Below, piece by piece: positions 47,651-61,049 of a stretch of 64,000 nucleotides of DNA. Positions within the stretch are counted from its first letter, which is position 1. Each line of letters opens with the position of its first letter. The notes beneath the pieces are model-generated. The model saw nothing but the letters and a program-made list of their open reading frames with translations, searched no databases and was not told the origin of the DNA. A program made the position numbers and the translations under genes. Source of the DNA: Ophiosphaerella korrae (lineage: Eukaryota; Ascomycota; Dothideomycetes; Pleosporales; Phaeosphaeriaceae); the NCBI GenBank assembly GCA_028456385.1, contig JALNQF010000138.1:55083-119082 (forward strand), in the 5' to 3' direction.

Positions 47651-50600
47651 TTAAAGGCTAATACTACAAGTCCATACTCTTCCAGACCCAACACCTATAC
47701 CTATCTTAGTCCCGCACACAGATGAGCATGACGGCCGATACTCTGATGGCACCCAGAGCAAGTTGTTGCCAGCATGCGTAACCCATGTGCCGTTTGAGCT
47801 GATTCCTGTGCCTAGATACTGGGGGGGCTCAGGTTCCATGACATCCCTTGCTCCAGAAGTTTCTGAGCTGCAAATAGCAATAGTACCCATTTCAGTAATA
47901 AGAAAGGAGCTAGTAGAATTAAAGGATAAGCTGTAATAGGATCTGCCAACATTGATCGTCTGCAGGCACGCGCCGCTGCTTGTATCCCAGATCTTAATAG
48001 TCCTGTCTGACGATGCTGATGCCAGCCGGGCCGAGTCGTGCGAGAAGGCTACGAAGTTAATAGAGTTGCTATGGCCCTTGAGCGTTCGCAGGCATGTGCG
48101 GCTGCTTGCATCCCAGATCCTAATAGTCTTGTCTGACGATGCTGATGCCAGTCGAGTCGAGTCGTGCGAGAAAGCTACGGAGTTAGTAGACTTGCAATGG
48201 CCCTTGAGCGTCCGCAGGCATGCGCCGCTGCTTGCATCCCATATCTTAGTAGTCCTGTCTTCCGACGCTGACACTAGCCGAGTCGAGTCGTGTGAAAAGG
48301 CTACAGACCTAACATAGTTGCTATGGCCCTCGAGCGTCTGCAGGCATGCGCCGCTGCTTGCATCCCAGATCCTAATAGTGTTGTCTGACGACGCTGACGC
48401 CAGCCGGGCCGAGTCGTGTGAGGAGGCTATAAAGTTGATAAGGCTGCTATGGCCCTTAAGCGTCTGCAGGCATGCACCGCTGCTTATATCCCAAATTTTA
48501 ATAGTGTTGTCCCATGACGCTGACACTAGCCAGGTTGAGTCATGTGAGAAGGCTATAGAGTTGACATAGCCACTATGGCCCTTGAGTGTCTGCAGGCATA
48601 TACCGCTGCTTGTATCCCAGATCTTAATAGCGCTGTCTAACGATGTCGATGCTAGCAAGGTCGAGTCGTGCGGGAAGGTTACAGACATGACAGTATCACT
48701 ATGGCCCTCGAGCGTCTGTAGGTACGCGCTGCTGCTTGCATCCCAGATCTTAATAGTATTATCCGACGACGCTGACACTAACTGGGTCGAGTCGTGTGAG
48801 AAAGCTACAGAGCTGATAGAGCTGCTATGGCCCTCGAGCGTCTGCAGGCATGCGCCGCTACTTGTATCCCAGATCTTAATAGTGTTGTCTGATGACGCCG
48901 ACACTAGCCGGGTCGAGTCATGTGAGAAGGCTACAGAGTTGATAGAGCTGCTATGGCCCTTAATTGTCTGCAGGCATGCACCGCTGCTTGCATCCCAGAT
49001 CTTAATAGTGTTGTCTGATGACGCCGACACTAGCCGGATCGAGTCATGTGAGAAGGCTACAGAGCTGATAAAATCGCTATGGCCCTCGAGCGTCTGCAGG
49101 CACGCGCTCCAGCTGTTATTCATAGTTGGCTTGATAGTAACTCCTTCTGGCTCTTCATACTTAAATAGTCTCCTAATCAGACTACCTGTTGGACTAAACA
49201 ACAGCGCAGATGCATATGTCTGTAGAGGGTAACTCTCAATTGCACCTTTATGATACATAGCGAATCGCTGCGCATCTTCGACACACTTACTAAGTTTGTC
49301 TGCTTCTCGTATACCCTAGTTGAGTTAGCCTGTAGAACATATACTATTTGTGCATGCTGTACCTGCACAAGAATCCGCAGTTTCGCTATCGAGACTACAC
49401 CCTGTGCTATACTCTTGCATAGGCTAAGCGCTTCGAGCCAGTAGAGATACTTCTTTCTTAGGAACATATCAACAATGCCTGCAACCTCTAGGTCGCTAAC
49501 ACTATTTGCCCAAGACTTGTATTTGGAGTCATATAGATGATCAATCCAGTAGATACACAGGTAGCGTGACCTTGCTAATGGGTCTAGATCGGGTGGCTTG
49601 ACGTTGTTGATAGGGAACCCTGGCACCTTTAGACCGTATATATCCCTATGCAATGTTCTAGACAGAACTTCGAGCGACCTGGAGAAGATTGCCTGATGAA
49701 CGACTTCAGTCCCATCTGGAAACACCCTGTCAAACGCCTTTACTAAGAGGAATTCCTTCGCGGACTGATGTACGAAGTAGACTATGTCTTCTCGTAGAGT
49801 GAGGAACGATCCACAAAGGCCGATTACCTCTCGTAGCGACTCTAGGTCGTTTGCCACCTCTCCAGGCTCTTCTATAAGAGCTGCCAACTCTACCAGCGTA
49901 ATTGGCCGGTACATAAGTGCGACCGTAGCCAGTACATGCTTGCAGAGCTCAGCATCGTCCTCTAACTTGCTAATCTGTTGCATCATCCGCTCATACAATG
50001 AGTCTAGTCCAGGCGGGAACGAGGTCAACTTCTTTAGCACATTTCGTTTCGACGTCGCTCTTAGGTCGTGGCACACCAACGCTACCCAGAGGAAGGTATC
50101 GTTGGCATTTGACGTCAAGTACTGGAGTACAGCGTGTCGAGTTTCTTCTTTGTATTGCTTGTCCTGTGCCAACTGATCTACTTTTCGCTTGATAAAGGCA
50201 TCGACCGCCGCCGCCACTGACTTCGCGTTCAGCTCAAGGGTCAACCTTACTTTGTGTTCTGCAATCTCTAGCTGTTCCTCGATGTCTGGCCAGTTGCGAC
50301 ATGATACAATCCACTTAACGCGAGAAGATGCAGATGACTGTTTAGCGATAAAGTTGAGCAGCTTTGGCAAGTCGGTAACGCACTCATCCAGCGCATCAAT
50401 GATTAGGTATGTCGTGCTTGTGTCTTGCAGTACATCCACGAAGATTTCTGTTAAGGCTACCCAGGCATTTGCGTCTTCAAACAAAGCTTTGCCTGCGTGA
50501 TCGTGCTTCTTACGAACGTGCGATATAAGCAACGGTTGCTGATTCACGAGCATATACAAAAGCCCTCGCAGTACCGCGGTAGCGCTGTTGATCCGCGAGT

Positions 50601-51612
50601 CGGTCGCTTGGCAGAAGAAGTACGATAGAAGGGCAGTCTTAGGCACTAAAGTACGCAACTCGTCGATAATACCACAAAGCAGCATCGTCTTGCCCTTCCC
50701 AGGATCGCCTCTAATCCATAGCAGCCGACTCTGTAAGTCGCTGTGCCACTGTTGGAAGCTGGTATTGTCGAGGACCCAGCGGTAGGAGTCTTCAAGAAGT
50801 CCACCCTTCGTCTCCTCGATGCGCTTCTTATCGTCGCGTGGATCTGTGCTGCGTATATCTTCAATACATCTTTCTAGCTTATAGATCTCGTCCTTAAGGC
50901 GCTGAAAAGCGCCAGCTGCCCCTTCACCATATATCGGTGCTAACTCAACATCGAAAATGCCTAGCAGCGAGTACGCTCCATCTTCCTCGCGTTTGGTCAC
51001 CCGGCCTTCTTTCCACCACAACCGATCTTTGACGCTGAACTGAGCCAGCGGGGCTCCTTCCAAGGCCAGAGGTGGTATACCCGTAATTTCGTGGATCTCT
51101 TGTATGAGTGATATTTTGCTACCAAGCCTCGTCCATTCTTGCGAGAAAAACTCGACCCAGCTAGGCGCGAGAAGCTCCTGGAGTGTCCAGCCGCGCGTAA
51201 ACCAACTGCTCTTCCGGAACTCCGACTCCCATAGCGGCAGATTTGCCTTGTCGTCGTCTCCGTGAGGTGGACAGGATACGTCTGACAAGTAGACGTAGCA
51301 GCGCGCTGCATTTTGGTACCAGCGAAACATGGACTGGATAGCCTGGGACTGCTCAGCCTTGTTTGACTTGTTGATGCAACAGGTATCGACCCAGAAATAC
51401 TGCAGGCCGTCTCGTCTTGCCTGCTGTCCACAGTAACGGATCTTTTTATAGCCAGACTTGCCCTTCCCATCGTTTCTCGTTAGATCTTCGAAGGTTACCT
51501 CTTCGGCCTCCTCTCCCCACCTGTGAGAAAGTATCTTATAAGGTGGTATCACGTTATCGCCAAAGCTGATAATATAGAGCTCTCCATCTTCTTCGTACTT
51601 TAAAAGATGCAT
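47651..51612 (-). pseudogene. HET-NACHT-WD40 NLR-type gene (HET-E/HET-D family), split by a frameshift
   Basis: A STAND/NLR-like gene in two frames. The 5' part (51612 to about 49317) encodes a HET-E-type HET domain (KILSHRWG, YFWVDTCCINKSN, SSWFTRGWTLQELLAP) and then NACHT with P-loop GDPGKGKT (about residue 305) and Walker B TYLIIDALDEC. The 3' part (about 49316 to 47651) continues as EADKLSKCVEDAQRFAMYH, PLQTYASALLFSP and a WD40 array. The two parts differ by one frame at the GGG of 49316-49314. One missing G would explain it, since the family normally reads through this linker. A 25-nt splice could also join them but is too short for a usual intron. It could be a sequencing error, a true mutation, or two separate proteins. 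Such genes control non-self recognition and cell death. Confidence 0.85.
47958..49110 (-). repeat. WD40 tandem repeats, 126-bp unit
   Basis: About nine 42-residue WD40 units of the form ACLQTLEGHS...SVAFSHDSTRLVSAS.DNTIKIWD follow in tandem at exact 126-bp spacing, plus a degenerate tenth. The units are highly similar at DNA level and vary mainly at the same few codons, as in the high-identity WD40 arrays of the Podospora HNWD family. Confidence 0.92.
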
Positions 51613-54470
51613 CGCGCAGATGTATTATAGGCGCACGCTGTAGGAACGAGGCACGGGGGGCTTGACGCGGTAGCTTAGTAGAACAAGAGTGTAGCAACTA
51701 GCTTCTCTGTTACACTTTAGAGGTTAGAGGAACGCGAATAGCTATACAATAGTAGGTAAATCTATAGGAGATAGCTATAATATTATTGTAAGCTAAGGCT
51801 AGTACTCTTTACTATACCCTTAGTTTAGTAATAGTGTTATATTAGGCTTTAGGTAGGGTAGAGTAGCTCTATACACGTGTAGAGTGCTAGCTACAAGGCT
51901 ATATAGTAGTAGTACTAAAGATTACCTACTTACTATAAACTTAGGTATAAGTTAAGTAAATAATTCCTATAGTATTAAGGATTAAGTCTAATTATAGATT
52001 ATAGTTCCCTTATAAAATCTAATCTTACAAAGACCTACTTACTTAATTTATACCTAAGACTATAGTAAATTAATAATATATAGTAGCCTCTATAGTACTA
52101 TTAGTAGAGTAGTAAAAAGCTAACTTACTATATATAGCCTATAGTAATATAGGATATAAGGAAAAGAGTATATATAAGCGTAATATACGTATATATAGTA
52201 GACTATTATATACTAGAAGTTAGAAACTAAAATCTTAAAACCTATATATAAAAACTAAAACCTAAACCCTATATAATATATTATTTAATACGTAGTTAGT
52301 ATAACGTATATAAGTAATATTTATTATAAAATATTATACTATAAGCTATAGTAGGCTATAGCTATATAAAGTGCAAGTAAAAGTAAGAGCTCTTAGGTAA
52401 TATATACTATTCTACTCCTATATTTAACGTTATTAAATACTTAGTTACCTTTTTAGGTTTATTTAGTATAGTAGAGTAGAGCTACTATATAATATAAAAT
52501 AAAAGTTATATATTATATTATATATAATTATATATTATATTATATATTATATAAATAAAAAAATACTACCCTATATATAGAATTTCTATTATATAGAACC
52601 TACTTATATTAAGTAGTTATAACCTAGACTATTACTAACTATTACTAAAATACTTTACTATAGTAAATATTATAATAATATAAAACTCTATATACTAAGA
52701 AATTATAAGAAAAAGTAAAAGACTTTATACTAATATTAACTTATATAAAAATAACTTAAAAGCTTTATTAAAAGAAAGCTTTATTTTTAAATAATTAAAG
52801 GAGTAGTTATATAAAGAGTACTAAATAAGTATAGTATAACTTTTCTAAAAAAGTAATTTAAGAAATAGAATATTTACTAATATATTATAGTAGATAAATA
52901 ATACTTAATATAGATAAACTAACTAACTATATACTAAAAGCTCTAATTAGTAGTAGAAGAAAATAAGTAGAAGTTTTTACTTCTATTAACTTTATTATAT
53001 ATTTTATAAGTTATTATTAGTTCCTTTTATATTAAGCTTAAATACCTTTAAACTTTTTAACTAAAGCTCTCTTAAAGCTTAATTTAGCTAACTCTACTAT
53101 AACTCTACTATAATATAACTTTTAATATTAAGTAATAACTTAAAAACTATATTATTATACTTTTCTACTAAATAAACCTAGATAATAATAAAATAGTTTA
53201 AATACTTAAGTTAGAAAGTTATAATATAGTTATAAAAGTAATAATTATTTACTTAAAATTTTTACTAAAGTTAAAGTAGTATATTAAAGATAAAAATAGA
53301 TAAAATATTACTAATATACTAGTATTATAATAGAGTTATCTCTTATATCTTTTATTTTCGCGCTAATATTAGTAAGTTTATAATATACTAATATTTAACT
53401 ACTTTTTTACTTTTAGTTAGCGCTTAGTAAGCTACTAAGTATAATATATTCTACTTCTACTCTAGTTACTTTACTACTCTAGCTACTTTACTAAAAATTT
53501 AATTACTTTATAAGTAATTACTCTATAATAATATAATTAATTAATTTAAAACTTTTTAAGTAGATAAATTAGAATATTATATATTAATTCTTTCTATAGC
53601 CTTATATATAGTAATTACTATATATTAGTAGTATATATTAGTATACGCTAGAGGCCTAATCTTTAACTACTTATTCTATTATTATAGTTAATATACGCGT
53701 CTAATTAGCTTTAAGTACGCCTCTTAAAGTAATATACTATTTAGGCTAAGCTTTTTTATATCTTTAGTACTTATTTATAACCTAGAGCTTATAATTCTTC
53801 TCTATAAGAATAGCTACTAAGTATATAGCTAGTTAATAGCTTTTAATAAGTTAAGTAATTACTAAACTTATAAAACTTTAAAACTAATATTAAAAGAGGC
53901 TTTATATAAGATAAGCTTATTTTTTAGGTTAATTAATAGTATAAAGTATCTTAGCTATCTATAGCTCTTAGTTAAAAGTAGTTCTATATAGAGATAGAGG
54001 TTTAATAATAGTAAAAGTATTAAGAATATACTCTAAACTATATAAGATTAGTCTAGTAGCTTAAAAGCTACTTTAAATATTACCTAAACTAATTACTAAT
54101 ATATATACGTATAGATATATATATAAGAACTCTTCTTTATTAATATAGAAGACTCTTTTATATACTAAGAGTCTAATCTTATAACTATATACTACTTTAA
54201 GAAAAAAGAAGTAGCTTATATTAAAAAGCTAAAAGAAGTAAAATATATAAGCTAGTATATAAAGAGCTATAATCTTATATTCTATATAATACTAATTAAA
54301 CTTAAAAGTAGTATAGCTACTATATCTATCTAAAATTAAGAGCCTATATACTTTACTTATATAGCTCTCTATCTACTTATTAAAATACTAGATCTAGTAT
54401 ACGCCTAGTTTATCTATTATCTATTTATTATTACTAACTATAATTATATAGCTAGCTAGTAGATCTATAT
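51613..54470. other. very AT-rich, decayed tract without recognisable genes
   Basis: The first ~80 bases are the normal-composition upstream region of the NLR gene. From about 51,700 the sequence becomes almost entirely A/T with isolated G and C, mostly in TAG, CTA and CTT contexts. Stops occur every few codons in all frames. This is the expected result of heavy RIP. I could not recognise the ancestral sequence. Confidence 0.75.
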
Positions 54471-54930
54471 TATTATAGGCCTCTTGTTATCGACTACAAG
54501 TACCTATCTTAGAAGTTAGTAGATTAAGAGATAATAATAAAAGTTTATATTATAATCTATAATAGACTATAAATAATAGAAGATATTTTATAACTATCTT
54601 GTATTAGCGTTCTATAGTTAAAAGATTAAATTACTAATAGTATCCTAATAATATCTATTATATTAACTATATACTTATACTAATCTATTTATATAATACT
54701 ATAGATTACTACTAATCTATTTATATATAACTATAGATTACCTTTAATCTATTTATATATTATTATAGATTACTTTAATCTATTTATATATAACTATAGA
54801 TTACTACTACGTATCTTAGTTATAAGTAATATCCTAATTAAAGTTATTACTCTACTTATCTTATACTTTGTTAGTAACTAAGTTAAGACTAATTAGTTCT
54901 ATCTCGATTTCTCTTATTACTTCTATAACA
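54471..54930 (-). repeat. 3' LTR (left) of the gypsy element
   Basis: It is 460 bp, the same length as the right LTR. On the element strand it begins TGTTATAG and ends TATAATA, consistent with TG..CA ends altered by RIP and with an 8-bp inverted terminal repeat. It contains four imperfect ~30-bp repeats, each with the inverted pair AATCTAT...ATAGATT (about 54,680-54,805). Confidence 0.87.
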
Positions 54931-57900
54931 CTATCTCCCCCTCTAAGTAGGTTCTAGTTTATCTATCCTAGAGCTAAAGTTATTAATTTAGTTTCTTTAT
55001 TAATATTAAGCTCTTTATCTTCCTTTATACCTACTAAATCTATACTCTATTATCTTTAATTAGTAGATTATATATTACGTTATAGTATTACTATATTTTT
55101 TTATTCTTATTATAAATCTATAAATCTTCTTCTAGAGTATATTTCTTTAAAATATAGTAAGGCTTATAAGGTATATATTTATACTAACGCTTATACGTCT
55201 TATAATCTTTCTAGCGTATCTCTTATAGAGTATAAGTTAATAATACTTATTTACGTATCTATACTTATTTATAATAAGGAGAGCTATTAACTATACTTAA
55301 GATAAACTATCTAAATAGATTACTAAGGCTAAAAAAGAATATAATTAGATTCTAAGTATATAAGTAGAAAATTATACTTATTTAGTTTATCTTTATAAGA
55401 TAAAAGCCTTAAATAATAAAAAGTCTATAGCGTAAGCTACTCTTATAAAGTCTAAGCTTAATTTTAAAGCTATAGTAAGAGCTACTCCTATTATATTAAG
55501 TATTCTTATTACTTCTTTATCTAGTAGTAGTATTACTAGTTCTTTTAATTTGCTATAAAGCGTTCTAGAAGGTTTTAACTTTAGAACTCTTCTAGTTTCT
55601 TAGAGTAATTAAAGTTATTTTCTAGTTCTTATATATCTTCTTATAGTTGTCTTTTTTTATCTATACTTATCTATTTTACTAAATAGTAGTTTCTTCTATT
55701 ATAAAACTAGTACGCTAAGATTTTCTTAACTTCTTATTCTTCTTATTCTCTATATATATCTACTTTATACACTAGTAGTTCTACGTTCTATAGTACTTTC
55801 TTAAGTAGTACTACGTAAAAGGTTAGATATATCTTTATCTTACTTAGTAGCTTTAGTTTAAATATAACTAGTATAACTTCCTTCTTAATTTTATATAGTC
55901 CTATTTTAATATAATCTAATTTTAAACTTAGTTACTTACTCTTAATATTTTTTTATACTAACTATACTTTTTCTCTTTTTCTAAATTAAAGTCTCTCTTT
56001 ATACTTTCTATTATAGTATTTTATTATTTAATTATATAGGAATTCTATATCCTATCTTAGTTAATTATATATATCTCTAAGTCTTTTAGTAAAGTTTTCT
56101 CCTCTTAGAAACTAAGATACTTCTAGTCTTAGTATTCTATATATATTAGGGTTAAATCTATAGTTTATAAAAAAAAGTAATACTTCTATTACTATATTCT
56201 TTACGCTATTATATACTAATTATACTATAAGTAGTAGCTATATCTAGTTATTCTAGTTGTAATTAAGGTAGTATCTTAGATACTATTCTACTATCTAATT
56301 TATTCGTTCTAACTATCTATCTATTTATAGATAATATACTATAGATATTACGTATTTAATTCCTAATTATACTATTATTATTCTCTATAATTTTAATATA
56401 AACTTTACGTCTCTATCTATAATAATCTTATATAGTAGTCTATATTAGCTAATTATAGTCCTTAGAATCTAGTATATAGTAACCTTTATCCTACTTTTTT
56501 CTTTATATAGTTTAAAGTATAAGTACTTTATAAGTTTATCTACTATTATTAGGATTCTATTATACTTAACTCCTAATATTAAGTTTTTAGACTTAGGTAA
56601 TTTTGTAATAAAATCTATTATAATAACTCTCTATAGTTATTTTAGTATTTCTACTAGTTATAGTATTCTATATAGTACGTATTTATTATATTTATTTCTT
56701 TAGTATTCTATATAGTCTTATAGTACTTCTATTACTAGTTATTTTACTCTTAGAATATAGTAGTCTTATAGTAGTCTATCTAATATTTTTTTAATACTTT
56801 AGTATCTATATACTAGTAATTTATAGAATTGTTATATAAATTCTCTTTAGATTTTTCTTAAGATATATATTCTTCTATAGGCTTATATAAGTCCTTTTTA
56901 GATCTCTAGTTTCTTTATTTCTTTAAGTACTTCTTATATTACTTTCTAAATCTATTTATCTAGCTTACTATTCTTCCTTTTAAGTATTATAGCTATTTTA
57001 GGTATATTTAAGACTAAGTATCTTTCTTTATTCTTTACTAAAACTATACTAGTAGTACTTACTTCTTCTTATAAGTCTAGTCTTCTACTAAAGGTATTTA
57101 TAAATTAGTTATCTTTCCCTTTTATATATATAATTTCTATATTAAATATTAATAGGAATTCCTACTATCTTATATATTATTATAATAGTTCTTTATTTAG
57201 TATAAATCTTATAAAGTTTTTATAGTCTATATAAACCTTTATTTAGTACTTTACTCTTTATAAGTATACTCTCTATTATTTAAATACTTTATAGATTACT
57301 AGTATCTCTTTGTTATAGATTAGATAATTAAGTTCTACTATTTTTATCTTTTTAGAGAAGTATTTAACTAGATATTCTTTTCTAGTCTCTAGGTTTTCTT
57401 ATATTAGTACTATTCTATAGACTAAGTTAGATATATCTATTTTTATAATTACTAGTAAGTCTAGATTATATATTCTAATAACTAAGTTCTCTATAAACTT
57501 CTTTTTAATCTTATTAAATACTTTATTATATTTCTTTATCTATTTAAATAGTATATCTTTCTTTATAAGTTTTATTATTAGTTATATATCTTTAGACTAT
57601 CTTACTATTAGTTTTCTATAAAAGTTTACTAACCTATAAAATTACTATACCTCTTTTAGGTTTCTTAGTATTAGCTATTTGTTAATTAACTTAATCTTTT
57701 TAGAGTTAATCTTAATTTTTCCTAGTTCTATAATAAATCTAAGGAAGTCTATTTCTTTTATATAAAATTTGTATTTCCTTATTTTAAGAAATAGTTTATT
57801 TTCTACTAATTTTTCTAGTACTTTGTATATATATTATATATATTCTTCTTCTATTTCTAAAAATATAAGGATATTATCTAGGTATATAAATATAAATATA

Positions 57901-60900
57901 TCTAGGTACTCTCTTAGTACTATATTAATTCTTTCTTAGAAGGCTACTAGTGCGTTTATTAAGCTAAAGAGTATAACTAGGTATTTATATAATCTATATT
58001 ATATTCTAAATACTATCTTCTATTTATCTCCTTCTTTAATTCTAATCTAGTAGTAGGTATTCTAGATATCTAGTTTTATAAAAATCTTTACTTTCTATAG
58101 TCTATTTTATATCTTATCTATTTATAGTAGTAGGTATTAGTTCTTGTTTATAATTACGTTAGTTTTTCTAAAATCTACGTAAGGTCTTTTATTACTTATT
58201 CTCTTTTTATCTATAAATATAAGTTTATATACTACTAAGGATTTAGATTCTTATATCTATCTTTTCTTAATTATATTTTTAATAAATACTTATTTAATTT
58301 TAGACTCTTTTTCTATTTTTCTATAGACTAAGCTCTATCTTATATTTTTATCTTCTTTTAAGTCTATTACTAAGTCCTATAGCTAATATTTTAAGAGATA
58401 TTCTTTAGGTTCTATAAGTTATTTCTCCTATTTTTTATATTCTTTAGGGAATTCTCCTTTATAAGTACTTATATTAGCTTTTAGCTTCTTTATTTTATAG
58501 TAGTTAATTTTTCCTATTTTCTAGTTAATATATAGGTTAGTTATCTATAACTATAGTATCTCTAGTATTATATCTATAACTATATTCTTAATTGTTATAC
58601 TTTTTAGTTCTAATATAGAGAGAACTATTTTAAACCTTATAGGTTCTTAGAATAGTTTTCCTTTAATTATACTTAGTTATTAAGAGTACTTCTTTATTAT
58701 ATAGTATATTCCTTGTACTTCTATAAACTTCTTTAATATAAAGTTTCTTGTAGCTCTACTATTAATTATTAATTATACTTTCTTTTCTTAGTATATACCT
58801 ATTTTAGTAATATATAGGCCTCTTATACCTTTTAGTTTTTTTTACTTAGGTACTTTTATAAATTATCTATTTTTCTAGAGCTATAGCTCTATTTAAAGTT
58901 TATATTCTTTATATTTTAGATATTTATTATATATATATTTATACTATAATCTTCTTTAGACGTATTTTTTAGATAGTTTTAGTCCTAGCCTTACTACTAA
59001 GTATCTATCTTCTAGGGTTATTTCTTATCCTTAGATATCTTCTACTAGAATTACTTTTATATAATTATAGCCTCTTCTTCTTATAAGCTATATATTGTTA
59101 TTTACTTTAGGTTTTCTATATATAATATAGTTCTTGTCTAGGTATAATATCTATAATACTTTAAAGTATACTAAATAATTTAGGTTTATAATTTTATTAT
59201 CTCCTCCCTAGTATTTATCTTTTCTAGGTGTATTTATAGTTAGGATATAGTATACTACTAGTACTTTTAGTATATAGGCTTTATTAATCTATTATATTTT
59301 TTTATAAGGTATTACTATTTTTTTTATATAAGTATTCTTCTTACTATAACTATATATTACTTTATCTATTCCTAAAATAAAGTAAACTTTATTTCTTTAA
59401 GATTATATTCTTTCTAGTCTTTATATTCTTCTTCTATATTTATAATTATTAAGTATATTTAAATAAATCTCTATTCTCTATTTTATTCCTCTATAGCTAT
59501 AGTTATATAGCTATTATAGCTATATATATTTAGCCTAGTATATTCTATACTTTTTATACTAGCTTATTTCTTACTTCTTTATAGTCCTTTAGAGGTAGTC
59601 GTAGTAGTTTCTTTATTTAGTACTAGTTCTTTAGCCTAGATTAATAGTACTAGGAGCTCTTCTCTTTCTAGATCTTCTACTAGTAAGTCTATTACGTATA
59701 CTATTTCTTCTAGTTACGCTTTTATTCTACTTTCTTTTATTACTACTACTCTATTTTTCTATAAGAACTATCTTATATCTTCTTTACTAGAAAGATATAT
59801 ATAGTAGTTATCTTTATAATAAAAAGTCTAATAGAGTATTATATATTATATTTCTTTACTCTTTACTACTTTCTCTTAAAGTTTAGCTTATACTTATAGT
59901 ACTTCTTTCCTTTTTTTAGTTATTTTTAACTAAGTTTCTTTATCTTTTTTATAGTCTTTACTTTTATAATCTTTTATAAAGTATTTTAGTTTTCTATATT
60001 TATAATATACTACGTCTCTTTTTTTTTATAACTAATAGTCTTTTACGTAGTAGCCTTTCTTACTATATTTAAAGTACGTAAAGTTTTTATTTTTATTTTT
60101 TTTTCTATTCTTATTAGCGTTAAGGATTATAAGGTCTCTAGTATCCTAGTTTCTAGTTTAGTTACTATACTTATTCTTTTTCTATTCTTAAAAGTTATTA
60201 TTAATTTAGATTACTTATTATTTTAGAGCTTCTAGTGTCTTAGGTTTCTTTATATAGATTATTTTGTATTAAATTTTTAAGTTTAGTCTTTGTTTAAATT
60301 GTAATATTAAGGCTAACTTATTCTATTTTATATTTTAGCTTAGTTATTTAAATTATAATATATATTCTAAAATACTCTTACTTTATATAAGTCTCTTAAG
60401 TTTTTCTTTAGCTTATTAGGTAATATCTATATCTCTAAATACTATTCTTATTTATTTAGTAAAGTATTTATAACTTCTAAAAATAGCTCTAGTCTTATCC
60501 TTCTAGGTTATTAGAGAGTATATTGTATAATCTATCTAGTAAGGTTTATACTATCTTATTATATCTTCTTTAAGGTATAGTTTAATATATATTACCTTCT
60601 TTTCTTCTATATTAAAGTAGAGTACTTATATATCTATTTAGAGTTATACTAATACTATAAAGGGTCTTAATTTCTCTCTTATTTTATCGAATTTCTTAAG
60701 GACTAGTATCTTAGGTAGCTTCTTAGTTGCGCTTATTTCTAGTCGTTAAGTAATTAGTTCTATCTAGTTCTATCCTTTAATAATAGCTTTAATTTATACT
60801 TTATTTTATTTTAAATAATCTTGTAGTTCTTTATTCTATATTTCTAAGGCGTTAATTACTATTTTTATATCTTCTTTCTTAGAGATTAGGTTATTTATGT

Positions 60901-61049
60901 ATTCTCTAATTACCTTCTATATAGTATTATCTAACTTATAACTACTTATAAGTACTTTAGCTACTTATTTAGTTAAACTTTTTACTATTGTGTTAGCTAG
61001 ACTATACGCTACTTACGCTTTACTTCTTATAATAACTAAATTAGTAAAG

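Noticed and set aside
47958..49110. Direct repeats resembling a CRISPR array
   Set aside because: The units are contiguous coding WD40 repeats in a eukaryotic gene, with no spacer structure.
48582..49232. 216-codon repetitive plus-strand frame, with others at 47952-48569
   Set aside because: They are the antisense reading of the WD40 repeats; the periodicity comes from the 126-bp unit.
49290..49318. 25-nt intron that would join the two NLR frames
   Set aside because: GTATAC...TTAG is too short for fungal splicing and has no branch site; a one-base indel is simpler.
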